DNA from: Clostridia bacterium
Lineage (GTDB): Bacteria > Bacillota > Clostridia > Oscillospirales > Acutalibacteraceae
Direction: 5' to 3'
DNA: 64,000 nt
NCBI GenBank assembly: GCA_029098305.1
Contig: JAQXOB010000020.1
Coordinates: 104,181-168,180, forward strand
The notes beneath the pieces were generated by a model, which did not search any database, was not told the DNA's origin, and was given only the letters and a program-made list of their open reading frames with translations. Below are positions 38,505 through 48,767 of this stretch, in pieces. The translations under genes and the position numbers were made by a program. How positions within the stretch are numbered: position 1 is the stretch's first letter; each line of letters begins with the position of its first letter.

Positions 38505-39170
38505 TTATATAAAACTCATAGTTATTAATAACATTCCAATAAAGTACAGACCACTATTTGAGCGGAGTATCCATTTTTCTTTACGATAAATCTTGTATGT
38601 AACAAGCAGATAATCAGACAGCATAAAAAGTACAAATCCTAAACCTAGTATTTTTGCATTAAAGTCATTACAAGTTGCAAATATTGCTACACCCAGGCTT
38701 CCGTTCAATGTAACTGTTACAAGATAAATCACCATTTTAATACCATATTTTTTATAATTCATACGAAGCAAATAAATAGCAATCAAATAAGCACCTAAGA
38801 CTACAACGAAAATTATAGCACTCCACCATACTAAAGATAAACTAATGTTATATTTAGCAAGAGTCATAAAAGCATAAACAGAAAGTGCTATATTTCCTAT
38901 AGAAAAGGCAACGGCACCTTTTACAAAGTTAAAAAGCAAAATTATATCTGCCAAAAAACAAAATGTAATAGCAATAAATGATGCCACATTGATGGGCGAA
39001 ATCTGTATGCCATCTTCAAATGTAAAAAATATGAAATTAGAAAAAAACATAGTAGAAAGAGCAGTTTTATTAACTGATCTTTTTAAAAGGTTTCCACTTG
39101 TCTCTGAGAAAAAGTAGAAAAAAAGCAAAATAATATAAATCGCTGAAAATATGATTTTATATAAATTCAT
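38505..39170 (-). CDS. YhhN-family membrane protein (lysoplasmalogenase-like)
   Basis: 221 residues with about seven to eight transmembrane helices. The segments F-C-F-L-A-D-I-I-L-L and F-V-L-F-M-L-S-D-Y-L-L match the two aspartate-bearing motifs of the YhhN/TMEM86 family, whose studied members hydrolyse the vinyl-ether bond of lysoplasmalogens. The fit is by pattern only. Its place next to a lipid kinase agrees with a lipid role, and many anaerobic Clostridia make plasmalogens. Confidence 0.75.
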   Translation of the reverse strand: MNLYKIIFSAIYIILLFFYFFSETSGNLLKRSVNKTALSTMFFSNFIFFTFEDGIQISPINVASFIAITFCFLADIILLFNFVKGAVAFSIGNIALSVYAFMTLAKYNISLSLVWWSAIIFVVVLGAYLIAIYLLRMNYKKYGIKMVIYLVTVTLNGSLGVAIFATCNDFNAKILGLGFVLFMLSDYLLVTYKIYRKEKWILRSNSGLYFIGMLLITMSFI

Positions 39171-39196
39171 AAAACACCACTTTATTGTAATTTTTA

Positions 39197-41371
39197 TCAG
39201 TTACAACATGATGGCAATGCAAAACCATGCTTATTTTTGCTTCCATCATGATTATACTCTCCAAATAGAAATACTTCAAGTTCATCTATTCTCCTGAAAA
39301 GGAGTCCTTTTACACAATTACCACTTGCTCTATGCCATTGCAAAAACTCCGCTGCAAGTGTATTTGCGGGGATATTAGACAAATCTCCCACCGGAGATGA
39401 ATATGTAAGCATGAGATATTTAGCACTGCAATATCCCACTGTACCATTGCTAAGCTTAATTTTATACCATCCGTCATAGAGTTTTCCATCCACCAGAGTT
39501 ACTATTTCACCGTCTCTTACAGATGTGATGATATTATAGCTGGTGCCCGGACCTGATCTTACATTAAGAAAGTCATCTACTGACACCATGGCTGTGTCTC
39601 CGGGCTTTGGCGAATCGGATGAATTGGAATTTTTATTTTTTGATGCAGAAATAATTACGGAAGATAAATCACTTGTATTTATCCATCCTGTGCCTAAATT
39701 ATAAGAAAAACAAACAAGCGCATCTAGTTGATGCTGGTTATAAGATATTCCATTCTGTAATAGAAAGGAGTTTACTCTTGTTGTATAATTACCGTTGTTT
39801 GTATCATTTATCAAATACGCCATAGCCTCGTTCTGTGTAACCTTATTATAGAACACATCACCCTCATAAATTACCTTTCCATATGCTGTGGTGACGATAC
39901 CTCCTGCAAGAGTATCATAATAGTATTCAGATTCAAATCCCTCAAAGCTAGCAATAAGTGATATAAGCTCATTTGACACACGTTTTTCCTCAAAGGTGCT
40001 GGATGATACACTGTTGCTCTTTGTCACGAAGGCTTGTGTTGATGCAAACTCTCCGGAACCCCATTCTTTTCCTTGATAAAGCGCACTAGCCTTGACATCG
40101 TGATAACCCGGCTCGGAAAAGGTATATTGTGCAGACCAAATATATGTATTTCCGTCTTCTACACGTGAAGTGGCTTCAATGGTTTTCTCTGAACCAAATT
40201 CGTTCACCGTAAATTTTACGCTATCTCTGTATTTATCTGTAATGGAATATAATGTAACAGGAGAGTTAATAGGAGCACTATTTGGCTTTGTGTATGTAAA
40301 TCTTATTGGAGCGCTTCCTTTTATTGTGACAACACTAGTGCAACAATATTTTCCATCATTACTTGATGCTGAGATAATTACAATACCTTTTTTCTTTGCA
40401 GTTATCATCCCTCTGGTAACAGTTGCAATGGAAGCATCACTCGACTCCCAATTTACATAGCCATTGTAGTTATGGGAAGCCATATAATAAGTCTGACCGT
40501 TACGCATATCAACTTGTTTGGAAGTTAGCGAAATATTATCACTTGGTTTTGATTTTATTTTAAGCTTTATTGTTGAGCTTTTATTAATTGATTCGCAGGT
40601 TGCTGTTATTGTAATGTCACCTGATGAAACGCCGGTAACAACACCATTTTCATCTACTGTTGCTATACTTTTATTTGATGATTTCCATGTTATTTCATCA
40701 GAAAGCGGTGATTGTGCTGTGATTATTGTATGGTTACCGGCGAAAATTGTTTTTGACTTTGTTGTAAGTGTTAGGTCATTTTCTCCATAGACAGTTACAA
40801 CACACTCCGCTTTTACACCTAGTTCTTCAGCAGAAACTGTAATTGTCGCTGTTCCTTCTTTTATAGCGGTTACAAGTCCCTCTTCTACAGTTGCAACTTC
40901 AGTATTATCTGATACCCAAATAAGCTTTGCATTGGGATCATCGCACGTGGCTGTAAGTTGCAGTTCAGCTCCAATACTCAATGAAGCATCTGTCTGTGAA
41001 ATAATTATTTCATGCAATGGTTTGTCTATTACGTTTATTGTGCATGACGTGCTTATATTACTGCCTTTCAATGTAGCAGTGATGGTACATTCACCCTGTG
41101 ATATAGCTGTCACATTTCCCATTTCATCCACCGCGGCTATAAGCTCATCAGATGATGCATATACAGCGGAATCTAAGGCAGAAGAGCCATTGCTGAGAAT
41201 TGTTCTAAGGGATATTTCGTCTCCTACCTCTATCACCTTGTAATTGTAATCAAAGCTAATAAAGGTTGATAAACCATCCTCTGACTCTGCACTGACAGAC
41301 ATCAATCCAGAAGATGAAATTATTACAACAGATAGTATAATTGATACTATCCTTTTTGTTATCCTGTTCAT
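39197..41371 (-). CDS. Secreted GH24 lysozyme with four Big_2 domains and an inserted SH3b domain
   Basis: 724 residues. The signal peptide is about 1-29, followed by four bacterial Ig-like (Big_2) repeats (about 37-117, 118-196, 198-273 and 275-352) and a beta-rich spacer (about 355-455). A T4-type lysozyme (GH24) domain begins near 466, with S-F-E-G-F-E (putative catalytic E477), Y-Y-D-T and L-D-A-L-V-C-F-S-Y-N-L-G-T-G near 549. An SH3b domain (about 593-656; L-N-V-R-S-G-P-G-T) interrupts it, and the lysozyme C-terminal helices then resume at about 671-706 (A-A-E-F-L-Q-W-H... L-L-F-R-R-I-D-E-L-E). It is probably a cell-wall muramidase or autolysin. No dockerin is present. Confidence 0.88.
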   Translation of the reverse strand: MNRITKRIVSIILSVVIISSSGLMSVSAESEDGLSTFISFDYNYKVIEVGDEISLRTILSNGSSALDSAVYASSDELIAAVDEMGNVTAISQGECTITATLKGSNISTSCTINVIDKPLHEIIISQTDASLSIGAELQLTATCDDPNAKLIWVSDNTEVATVEEGLVTAIKEGTATITVSAEELGVKAECVVTVYGENDLTLTTKSKTIFAGNHTIITAQSPLSDEITWKSSNKSIATVDENGVVTGVSSGDITITATCESINKSSTIKLKIKSKPSDNISLTSKQVDMRNGQTYYMASHNYNGYVNWESSDASIATVTRGMITAKKKGIVIISASSNDGKYCCTSVVTIKGSAPIRFTYTKPNSAPINSPVTLYSITDKYRDSVKFTVNEFGSEKTIEATSRVEDGNTYIWSAQYTFSEPGYHDVKASALYQGKEWGSGEFASTQAFVTKSNSVSSSTFEEKRVSNELISLIASFEGFESEYYYDTLAGGIVTTAYGKVIYEGDVFYNKVTQNEAMAYLINDTNNGNYTTRVNSFLLQNGISYNQHQLDALVCFSYNLGTGWINTSDLSSVIISASKNKNSNSSDSPKPGDTAMVSVDDFLNVRSGPGTSYNIITSVRDGEIVTLVDGKLYDGWYKIKLSNGTVGYCSAKYLMLTYSSPVGDLSNIPANTLAAEFLQWHRASGNCVKGLLFRRIDELEVFLFGEYNHDGSKNKHGFALPSCCN

Positions 41372-41399
41372 TACTATACACTCATTTCAGAAACTAAAA

Positions 41400-41921
41400 T
41401 TACTTAATTTTTTTACGCCATTTATATAAGTACATTGTAATTATACCTGTAAGCGATCTATCAAACATTATGAAAACTATATTTCCAGCAGCAAGAAACA
41501 GCCACGGCACATAAAGTCCAAACACAGTAAAGCTTTCTTTTGGCACTGATAATACCAATATCGAAATAAAGAAGCTAACAACCATAGATATGTTAAAAAT
41601 CATAATCTTAAAAATCCATTGTAGCTTTTGCTTTACTTTATTTTCTATCACAGCCTTGACTATCGGATAATATCCAAAAAATAAAACATAATACAAAGCT
41701 GCTTCTTTGTCGGGTGCAAGCAAAAAAGCCAAGATAGAGGAGGATACATAAACACCAATACTATATTTAACACCACATTCTATCACAATAATTATTGCAA
41801 GCGTTCCTGCTATTGCGGGCATTGCATATGTACCAATCGTTATAATACCTGTGAGTAACATAATAACAACTGATAGAGCGCATATCATCCCGGAAAGCGT
41901 AATTTTCATTGTTTTTTTCAA
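41400..41921 (-). CDS. Integral membrane protein, possibly ECF S-component-like
   Basis: 173 residues with five or six hydrophobic helices and a basic C-terminal end. The overall look (short N-terminus, helix with alanine/small residues, A-I-A-G-T-L... segment) resembles small substrate-binding membrane proteins of ECF transporters, but I cannot name the substrate and the match is weak. The start may be TTG at 41921 (AAGG upstream) or ATG at 41909. It lies 35 nt downstream of the DnaJ-like gene and may be in its operon. Confidence 0.65.
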   Translation of the reverse strand: MKKTMKITLSGMICALSVVIMLLTGIITIGTYAMPAIAGTLAIIIVIECGVKYSIGVYVSSSILAFLLAPDKEAALYYVLFFGYYPIVKAVIENKVKQKLQWIFKIMIFNISMVVSFFISILVLSVPKESFTVFGLYVPWLFLAAGNIVFIMFDRSLTGIITMYLYKWRKKIK

Positions 41922-41955
41922 TTAATATACCTTCTTTTATAGAAACACCATTATG

Positions 41956-42546
41956 TTATATACACCTGATACAGTCGCCACCCATACATTCACAACAGCA
42001 ATCGGCACACATAAGCCCTGTGCACACATCACAAGAAGAACAGGTAAAGCATCCAGATGACGGGTTATTCATACTTGTTGTGTTATAACCACCATTGTCT
42101 CCACGTTTATTATTCCTTAGTCTGTTATAAGCTGAGGCGTACTCTGCATTATCAGGATCATAGCTGACGGCTGTTCTGAAGCAATTTTCAGCATCATTAA
42201 CCCAGCCATAGTTAAGATAAATAGTGCCACGCAAATAATACCATTCGGCATTGCGACTTGATGACGGCACAGAATTTAATATATTTTCGGCTTCATTGAG
42301 TCGGTTATTTCGTATCAAATTACGTACCTCGTTGTAGTCACACCCTCTAGAGCTACGTCTTTTACCGTTAATTACCATGTCATACGCTTCGTTAATTTCT
42401 TTCATCTTTTCGGTGGCGTAGCCATGCATATTGCTGTCGGAATAGTTATCCGGATGATATTTTTTTGCGAGATTACGATAAGCGTTTTTTATTTCTTCCT
42501 CGGTAGCATTTGGGCTTATTCCCAATACCTCATACGGATCTCTCAT
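41956..42546 (-). CDS. DnaJ-domain protein with TPR-like region and cysteine-rich tail
   Basis: 196 residues. The J domain (1-64) has the H-P-D triad needed to stimulate Hsp70. A short helical region with TPR-like repeats covers about 75-140, and the last 33 residues hold 11 cysteines, including a [10 protein letters not shown] string that looks like a metal-binding tail. The gene begins inside the stop of the DUF5685 gene (TAATG, 1-nt overlap), so translation is coupled. A dedicated co-chaperone for metal or iron-sulfur cargo is an inference. Confidence 0.85.
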   Translation of the reverse strand: MRDPYEVLGISPNATEEEIKNAYRNLAKKYHPDNYSDSNMHGYATEKMKEINEAYDMVINGKRRSSRGCDYNEVRNLIRNNRLNEAENILNSVPSSSRNAEWYYLRGTIYLNYGWVNDAENCFRTAVSYDPDNAEYASAYNRLRNNKRGDNGGYNTTSMNNPSSGCFTCSSCDVCTGLMCADCCCECMGGDCIRCI

Positions 42547-43418
42547 TATTTTTCTCCTGTTTTATATTTGTTGTAAAGCTCTTTTTGTACATTCCTTAAA
42601 CCTTTTTTCACTATGTTATCAGAAATTGAATTAAAAGTGCTTAAATCAATCAGATTATATGCTTCATACACTTGAGCAGCAGATGAATTTAATATCTCAT
42701 TGCATTCTTCCCTAACATCATAAATCTGATCTACTGATTTTAAGTTAAATATATTTATAAATGGATTAAAATTCTTCTTTTTTATGTCTTTTTCTAAATC
42801 GTCAAAAGCATCTGCCATATAGATCCATCTGCCGAGTGCATAACCAAAGTCTGAATATTTTTTTCTATCCTCAGAATTTTGTGCAAGCGTTTTCATAATA
42901 TTTTCAAGCATTAATGCTGATGGATGTGCACATCTATCAATAGAATCCACATACCTTGTTTCTGCAATTTTCTGCATTTTGGGTACATTAGAGATAATAT
43001 CATCAAAGACTGGATTTTTGATGGCAGCTTTTTTTCTGATATGCTTTGCATATGTCATAATTAAAATACATAGTGCTTTTTTGAAAAAACTTTCGTCGGC
43101 TAAATCGTCAAATAGCTTGTAATAGAATGATAATACTGATAAATCTGCTCCTAAATCAAGTGCTTTATCAAGTTTGGTGCAATAATTGCATTTTTTAAAG
43201 GGATTTACTACGCACAGTTTTTTCTCAACACATGGTTTTAAATCAAAAATACCCGATGCAATCATGCAAAAAAATGTGACATCATAGCTTAAAATACTGA
43301 CCGATAATATGCCATATCTTTTTCTCATTTTTCTACAGAGTGAGCAGTATACACTCTTATATTGTTCATATTCCTTTATAAGCATATCGGGCTTATAAGG
43401 TTTTATATATCCAAAAAT
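42546..43418 (-). CDS. DUF5685-family protein, likely ATT start
   Basis: 290 residues if started at the ATT at 43418 (279 from the ATG at 43385). The frame before the ATG encodes [10 protein letters not shown], which matches the conserved N-terminus F-G-Y-V-x-P-x-K-P-E of DUF5685, and a TAA immediately precedes the ATT, leaving it as the only start that keeps this segment. GGTGAT lies 4-5 nt upstream. Conserved cysteines occur in C-S-L-C-R near the N-terminus and in N-Y-C; the D-D-L-E-K-D region near 210 resembles the diphosphate-type helices of polyprenyl synthases. Function unknown; coupled to the DnaJ-like gene. Confidence 0.82.
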   Translation of the reverse strand: MFGYIKPYKPDMLIKEYEQYKSVYCSLCRKMRKRYGILSVSILSYDVTFFCMIASGIFDLKPCVEKKLCVVNPFKKCNYCTKLDKALDLGADLSVLSFYYKLFDDLADESFFKKALCILIMTYAKHIRKKAAIKNPVFDDIISNVPKMQKIAETRYVDSIDRCAHPSALMLENIMKTLAQNSEDRKKYSDFGYALGRWIYMADAFDDLEKDIKKKNFNPFINIFNLKSVDQIYDVREECNEILNSSAAQVYEAYNLIDLSTFNSISDNIVKKGLRNVQKELYNKYKTGEK

Positions 43419-43450
43419 TTAAATCACCGCTTGTTTTTATAAAATGCAGT

Positions 43451-45124
43451 TTAAGCTTCCAAGCCTTTTTTGAGCATTTCCTCTGCGTGTTGGAGCGTGA
43501 GAGATGAAACATCAGTTCCGCTCATTATTCTGGCTAACTCTTTCACACGCTGTGAAAAGTCTAGCTCATTAACTTCTGTGAAGCTTCTGTCATTTCTTAC
43601 TTCTTTCTTTATAAGGAAATGTGTGTTAGCAAGGCTTGCAAGCTGAGTCTGATGGGTAATGCAGATAATCTGCTTTGTGCGTGAGGTTTCTTTGAGTTTA
43701 AGACCAACCTTGTGTGCGGCACTACCACTGATTCCTGTGTCAATTTCGTCAAAAATCAATGTACCGGTGTGATCACCCTCGGCAAGCACATTCTTTATGG
43801 CTAGCATAATACGTGAAAGCTCTCCACCTGATGCTATCTTTGAAATAGATTTTGCCTCCTCGCCCACATTTGGAGATATCATCATTTCTACCTTATCACA
43901 ACCTGTTTCACACAGCTCTGTGTGTTGTATATCAAAATAGAGCTTGACATTTGGCATATCTAAAAATGCTAACTGGCTCTCAACCTCTTCGGAAAACCTT
44001 TCAGATGATTGGATACGCTTTTCTGATATATTTTTCGCTAGACTTTCACAAAGCTTTTTCTGTTCCTTATATTGAGAAAGGAGTTTCTCCATATTGTATT
44101 CATAGCTATCAAGATATTCAAATTCTGATTTTGCCTGTTCTAATGACTCTAAAATAGCCTCAATAGAAGGGCCATACTTTCTCTGAAGCTTATATATCAG
44201 GTCTAGACGTTCTTCTACCTCTTCCAGCTCCTGCTGTGTATCATAAGAAAAGTCATCATTTCTAGAAAGTTCGTCTGAAATATCCTCAATTTCATAATAT
44301 ACATCATTCAGCCTGCTAGCTATAACAGAGAGATCCTCTTGATATTCAGATGCTTCGTTTATCTCGTCACAAGCATTTTTTATGGCACTAACTGCACCAT
44401 CATAGTCTTCGTCACCACTCAACAAGGCACACGCAGATGAAATACATTGCCTTATGGTTTCACTACCTTGAAGCATTTTTCGTCTGGATAATAATTGTTC
44501 ATCCTCGCCAATCTCCAGCTCTGCCTGCTCTAGTTCATCTATTTGGTATCGTAGCATATCAAGCTTTTTCAGACGCTCACTTTCACTTTCTTTACCAGAG
44601 TTTAGCTTTGTTTTCAAATCTCTATACTTTATAAATTCTTTTTTGTATTCTGAAATATCATTTTCCAGCTTGCCAAAAAAATCAAGATACTGCATATGAA
44701 GATCAGGTGTAAGAAGTTCATAACTCTCATGCTGACCATGTATTGTTATGAGAATTTTTGATATTTCTCTCAACGCACTAACATTGGCAGGCACACCGTT
44801 AATTCGACAAAGATTTTTGCCACTGGCATACATCTCTCGATAGAGGATTATCACGCCGTCTTCATCAGGTTCATAACCCATTTCGCTCAAAAGCTGTAGG
44901 CTATGTGAATTAAAATTAGAGAAAACTGCGCTTACAACAGCCTTTTGTGCACCTGATCTGATAAGCTCCTTAGATGTCCTCTGACCAAGCACAGCGTTGA
45001 TGGCATCAATAATAATAGATTTGCCTGCACCTGTTTCACCTGTAAAAACATTAAATCCATTGTTAAAATTAACACTAACTTTTTCTATTACAGCTATATT
45101 TTCAATATATATTTCAGATAGCAT
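43451..45124 (-). CDS. recN: DNA repair protein RecN
   Basis: A 557-residue SMC-like ATPase that acts in double-strand break repair. Walker A G-E-T-G-A-G-K-S is near residue 30, followed by a long coiled-coil middle, the ABC signature I-A-S-G-G-E-L-S-R, and Walker B L-I-F-D-E-I-D-T-G-I-S-G. The length is normal. It follows nadK in the conserved order tlyA-nadK-recN; an argR gene often found between them in other Firmicutes is absent. Confidence 0.96.
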   Translation of the reverse strand: MLSEIYIENIAVIEKVSVNFNNGFNVFTGETGAGKSIIIDAINAVLGQRTSKELIRSGAQKAVVSAVFSNFNSHSLQLLSEMGYEPDEDGVIILYREMYASGKNLCRINGVPANVSALREISKILITIHGQHESYELLTPDLHMQYLDFFGKLENDISEYKKEFIKYRDLKTKLNSGKESESERLKKLDMLRYQIDELEQAELEIGEDEQLLSRRKMLQGSETIRQCISSACALLSGDEDYDGAVSAIKNACDEINEASEYQEDLSVIASRLNDVYYEIEDISDELSRNDDFSYDTQQELEEVEERLDLIYKLQRKYGPSIEAILESLEQAKSEFEYLDSYEYNMEKLLSQYKEQKKLCESLAKNISEKRIQSSERFSEEVESQLAFLDMPNVKLYFDIQHTELCETGCDKVEMMISPNVGEEAKSISKIASGGELSRIMLAIKNVLAEGDHTGTLIFDEIDTGISGSAAHKVGLKLKETSRTKQIICITHQTQLASLANTHFLIKKEVRNDRSFTEVNELDFSQRVKELARIMSGTDVSSLTLQHAEEMLKKGLEA

Positions 45125-45153
45125 ATTCTTCTCTCCTGATTATTCTTAACAAC

Positions 45154-46005
45154 TTATCTTTGCCAAAGCTTATCGTTTAATATGGTATAAAAATCACGAT
45201 CGTTTATCTTTATCAAGTTCACAAATTCATCCGCTGTGGTTATTGTAATTTCACTTTTGCTATCAATTTTTATATTTTCCTGACCATCAACTGTGACGTA
45301 TATCTCATCATTGTCATCGTCACAATTTAAAGATAACACGCTGTCACTGCCAAATATTACAGGTCTTGAAAAAAGCGAATGTGGACATATTGGTGTCATG
45401 CAAATACAATTTATCTTAGGATCAATAACCGGTCCGCCAGCCGACAGAGAATAAGCTGTGGAACCGGTAGGCGTGCTAAATATCACGCCATCTGCACGAT
45501 ATGCATTTATTTTTTCTCCATTGAGAAAAACATTAAGCTGAACTATACGTGAGCAAGCACCACGTGATACTACAATATCATTCACAGCGATATAATCTGA
45601 TATCGTATCATCACTCTTTATTGTAAGCTTTAGCACATTACGTTTGTCAAGTGTATATTCACCTGCAATAAGTCTGTCAAGCATTTCAAGCTGTGATGGT
45701 TCCAGACCAGCCACAAATCCAAGATGACCAAAGTTAATACCAAGCACCGGTTTTTTAGCTAAAGCACACGTTCTGGCAAGCTTGATGAGCGTACCATCTC
45801 CACCAAAAGCAATCACCGCATCACTCTCATTCACAAGCTCGGTGATATTATCTCTATAAGCTATGCCAGTCATATCTCCCATGAGTTGTGATGTAGATGA
45901 CAGATACAGCACCTCGGCACCCTTTTCGAGCATTCTTAATGCGGCTTTCTTTGAATATGTAATTGCGTCTTTTTTGTTAAGATTAGGCACGAATGCAAGC
46001 TTCAT
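45154..46005 (-). CDS. nadK: NAD kinase
   Basis: A 283-residue enzyme phosphorylating NAD to NADP. It shows the G-G-D-G-T-L-I-K motif near residue 69, G-H-L-G-F near 99, and the [15 protein letters not shown] signature near 180. It lies between tlyA (44 nt upstream) and recN (29 nt downstream). Confidence 0.96.
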   Translation of the reverse strand: MKLAFVPNLNKKDAITYSKKAALRMLEKGAEVLYLSSTSQLMGDMTGIAYRDNITELVNESDAVIAFGGDGTLIKLARTCALAKKPVLGINFGHLGFVAGLEPSQLEMLDRLIAGEYTLDKRNVLKLTIKSDDTISDYIAVNDIVVSRGACSRIVQLNVFLNGEKINAYRADGVIFSTPTGSTAYSLSAGGPVIDPKINCICMTPICPHSLFSRPVIFGSDSVLSLNCDDDNDEIYVTVDGQENIKIDSKSEITITTADEFVNLIKINDRDFYTILNDKLWQR

Positions 46006-46048
46006 AAAATCTATACACAGCGCTCTTATGCGCTCTCCCTTAATATAA

Positions 46049-46858
46049 TTATTTGTCTAATTCGTTATGTGAGGCATCTACAACCTCTTGTGGTGTAACA
46101 CCGCTTAAATTTTGAGATTCACCATCATATCTCACATATATTAAATACTCTATATTTCCCTCAGGACCCTTTATTGGTGAAAATTCGAGTCCTAAAACTG
46201 AAAATCCATTGTCTATACAAAAATTAGTAATATCTTCTACTACCTTTACGTGAACACTTTTATCTCTTACTACACCTTTTTTGCCTACGGACTCTCTACC
46301 TGCTTCAAACTGAGGTTTAATCAAAAATACACCCCGTGCATCTTTACTTGCCATTAGCTTAACTGTAGGAATAACAAGTTTTAGAGATATAAAAGCAACA
46401 TCTATACTGAAAAAATCTATATTATCTTCTATTTGTTCGTGTGTAACATACCTTATATTGGTGCGTTCCATATTAGTGACACGCTCATCACATCTTAGTT
46501 TCCATGCAAGCTGTCCATAACCCACATCGACACTATATACGTGCTTTGCGCCATTTTGCAGCATACAATCTGTGAATCCTCCGGTTGAGGCACCTATATC
46601 CATACAAATCAAATTATCAAGATTTAATTCATATTTATGAATTGCCTTTTCAAGCTTATAGCCACCACGGCTAACATACTTCTGCTTTTCTCCACGGTAT
46701 TCTAAATTACAATTTTCAGGATATACTGTGCCGGGCTTGTCTGCTTTTTGATTATCTACATAAACCAAACCTGCCATTATGATTGCCTTTGCCTTTTCAC
46801 GGCTTTCGGCAAATCCTTTTTCATATACTAAAATATCTAGTCTCTTTTTTTCAGCCAT
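46049..46858 (-). CDS. tlyA: TlyA-family rRNA 2'-O-methyltransferase
   Basis: A 269-residue protein: an N-terminal S4 RNA-binding domain (K-K-R-L-D-I-L-V) and a FtsJ/RrmJ-type methyltransferase with the SAM motif [13 protein letters not shown]. Mycobacterial TlyA methylates 16S C1409 and 23S C1920; Firmicute homologues are shorter and their targets are less clear. The ATG at 46858 has AAGGAT upstream and removes an overlap with dxs. Confidence 0.93.
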   Translation of the reverse strand: MAEKKRLDILVYEKGFAESREKAKAIIMAGLVYVDNQKADKPGTVYPENCNLEYRGEKQKYVSRGGYKLEKAIHKYELNLDNLICMDIGASTGGFTDCMLQNGAKHVYSVDVGYGQLAWKLRCDERVTNMERTNIRYVTHEQIEDNIDFFSIDVAFISLKLVIPTVKLMASKDARGVFLIKPQFEAGRESVGKKGVVRDKSVHVKVVEDITNFCIDNGFSVLGLEFSPIKGPEGNIEYLIYVRYDGESQNLSGVTPQEVVDASHNELDK

Positions 46859-46880
46859 AAAATTATTTATCCTTATATTT

Positions 46881-48737
46881 TTATAAATCAATAATTCTTT
46901 TTATATCACTTATCATGCTATCTGTGTCCAGACCAAGCTTTCTAAGTGCGCTAGACACAGTTGCTTGCTTTACAAATTTGTCATCAATAGCTGTGAGATG
47001 GAATTTACCATTATAATTCTCATGGTTAAGTTTCATAAATAAGTGCTCGCCTACGCCACCGGTTCTCATTCCCTCTTCATAGAAGAATATATTATCATAT
47101 TTAAGGCATTCTTCTACTGCTGATGTTACAATTGGCTTTATTTTATTAAGCTTGATCACAGCAACATCAATTCCATCCTCTTTTAGTCTATCAGCTGCCC
47201 TACAAGCATTTGAGAATAGTCTGCCATATGTTACTATTGCGGTTTTTCCCGAATTATAGACACTATAATCTTCATCTGATGAAGTATAGGAATCAGGGAT
47301 ATAGTCCTCTCCACCTCGTGGATATCTTACTACCGCCACATTTTCTGTATCATAGATAGCTTTTCTAAGGTATATTCTAAGTTCATTAAAGCTCGATGGT
47401 GCATATATAGTAACATTTGGTATCGTGCTTAAAAATGCTACATCAAAAACGCCTTGATGTGTTTCTCCATCCTCACCGACTATACCCGCCCTATCAACAG
47501 CCAAAACTATGTGTAACTTCTGTGCGGCAGCATCATGCAAAATTTGGTCATATGCACGTTGTAAAAATGATGAATACACAGAGAATACAGGCAAAATTCC
47601 TTTAGACGCTAATCCTGCTGAAAACGTAACAGCATGCTCCTCGGCAATGCCCACATCAAAAAAACGATTTTTATACATATCAGAAAATTGCTTTAAACCT
47701 GTGCCTGATGCCATAGCAGCTGTGATAGCACAGATTTTGTTATCTTTTTGAGCCAGCTCACAGAGATATTCACCAAACACTGCCGAATAGCCTACCTTAG
47801 CACTAATTGGCTCGCCGGTATCAATGTCAAATTTTGAAATACCATGAAAGCTACCGGGATCGTTTTCAGCATGAACATACCCTTTGCCCTTGGTGGTCAT
47901 AACATGTACAAGCACCGGTGTATCAGTACGTTTTGCAGCTTTAAAGGCATTAAGCATCTTTTGAATATCGTGACCATCAACCGGACCATAATATAAAAAT
48001 CCAAGATCATCAAAGATTGTATCATGATACAATCTTTTTCTCATGCTGTTTTTCGATTTTAATAGTGCCGACCTTATAGGTTTACCAATGAGTGGCACAT
48101 GCATTAATACTTTTTCAATATATCTCTTTAGTCTTAAATATCCTGAATTTATTCTCATATTTGTGAGGTATTTTGCAATACCCCCTACATTTTTCGAAAT
48201 GGACATTTCGTTATCGTTCAGTACAACAATTATATTCTTTTTGCTTCTGCCTGCGTTGTTAAGTCCTTCAAATGCAAGACCGCCGGTTAGGGCTCCATCG
48301 CCAATAACAGCAACAGTATAACCAAATTGTTTTTTTAGCTCCTTTGCCCTTGCTATGCCATATGCAGCGGAAATGGAGGTGCTACTATGACCCACATTAA
48401 ATGCATCATAATCACTTTCTTCACGTTTTGGGAAGCCCGATATACCGCCCTCTGTTCTGATAGTGTCAAAGTCTTTTTGTCTGCCTGTGAGCAACTTGTG
48501 GGTGTAACACTGATGTCCTACATCCCAAACAATATCGTCGTGTTTGCCACAAAAGGAACGTTCTAAAGCCACAGTAAGCTCTACAGCACCAAGATTCGGA
48601 GACAAATGTCCGCCATTATTAGAAACAGTATTTATTAATTTTGCTCTGATTTCTTCGCACAGCTTGTCTAACTGTTCTACGGATAAAAGCTTTAAATCAG
48701 ATGGTCTTTGAATATTTTCAAGATATTTTTCTTTCAT
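46881..48737 (-). CDS. dxs: 1-deoxy-D-xylulose-5-phosphate synthase
   Basis: A 618-residue thiamine-diphosphate enzyme that joins pyruvate and glyceraldehyde 3-phosphate, the first step of the MEP pathway. It shows the ThDP-binding G-D-G-A-L-T-G-G near 154, the transketolase-like V-D-R-A-G-I-V-G-E-D-G-E-T-H-Q-G motif, and the C-terminal domain. The ATG at 48737 has AGGTG at 5-nt spacing; the longer frame to 48755 is less likely. Its partners IspA and IspDF are also in the window. Confidence 0.97.
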   Translation of the reverse strand: MKEKYLENIQRPSDLKLLSVEQLDKLCEEIRAKLINTVSNNGGHLSPNLGAVELTVALERSFCGKHDDIVWDVGHQCYTHKLLTGRQKDFDTIRTEGGISGFPKREESDYDAFNVGHSSTSISAAYGIARAKELKKQFGYTVAVIGDGALTGGLAFEGLNNAGRSKKNIIVVLNDNEMSISKNVGGIAKYLTNMRINSGYLRLKRYIEKVLMHVPLIGKPIRSALLKSKNSMRKRLYHDTIFDDLGFLYYGPVDGHDIQKMLNAFKAAKRTDTPVLVHVMTTKGKGYVHAENDPGSFHGISKFDIDTGEPISAKVGYSAVFGEYLCELAQKDNKICAITAAMASGTGLKQFSDMYKNRFFDVGIAEEHAVTFSAGLASKGILPVFSVYSSFLQRAYDQILHDAAAQKLHIVLAVDRAGIVGEDGETHQGVFDVAFLSTIPNVTIYAPSSFNELRIYLRKAIYDTENVAVVRYPRGGEDYIPDSYTSSDEDYSVYNSGKTAIVTYGRLFSNACRAADRLKEDGIDVAVIKLNKIKPIVTSAVEECLKYDNIFFYEEGMRTGGVGEHLFMKLNHENYNGKFHLTAIDDKFVKQATVSSALRKLGLDTDSMISDIKRIIDL

Positions 48738-48767
48738 AAAAACACCTGTCCACAATTATTTTTTTTA

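Noticed and set aside
39197..41371. Prophage endolysin
   Set aside because: The lysozyme carries a signal peptide and four Ig-like domains, and no phage genes are nearby, so a cellular wall hydrolase is more likely.
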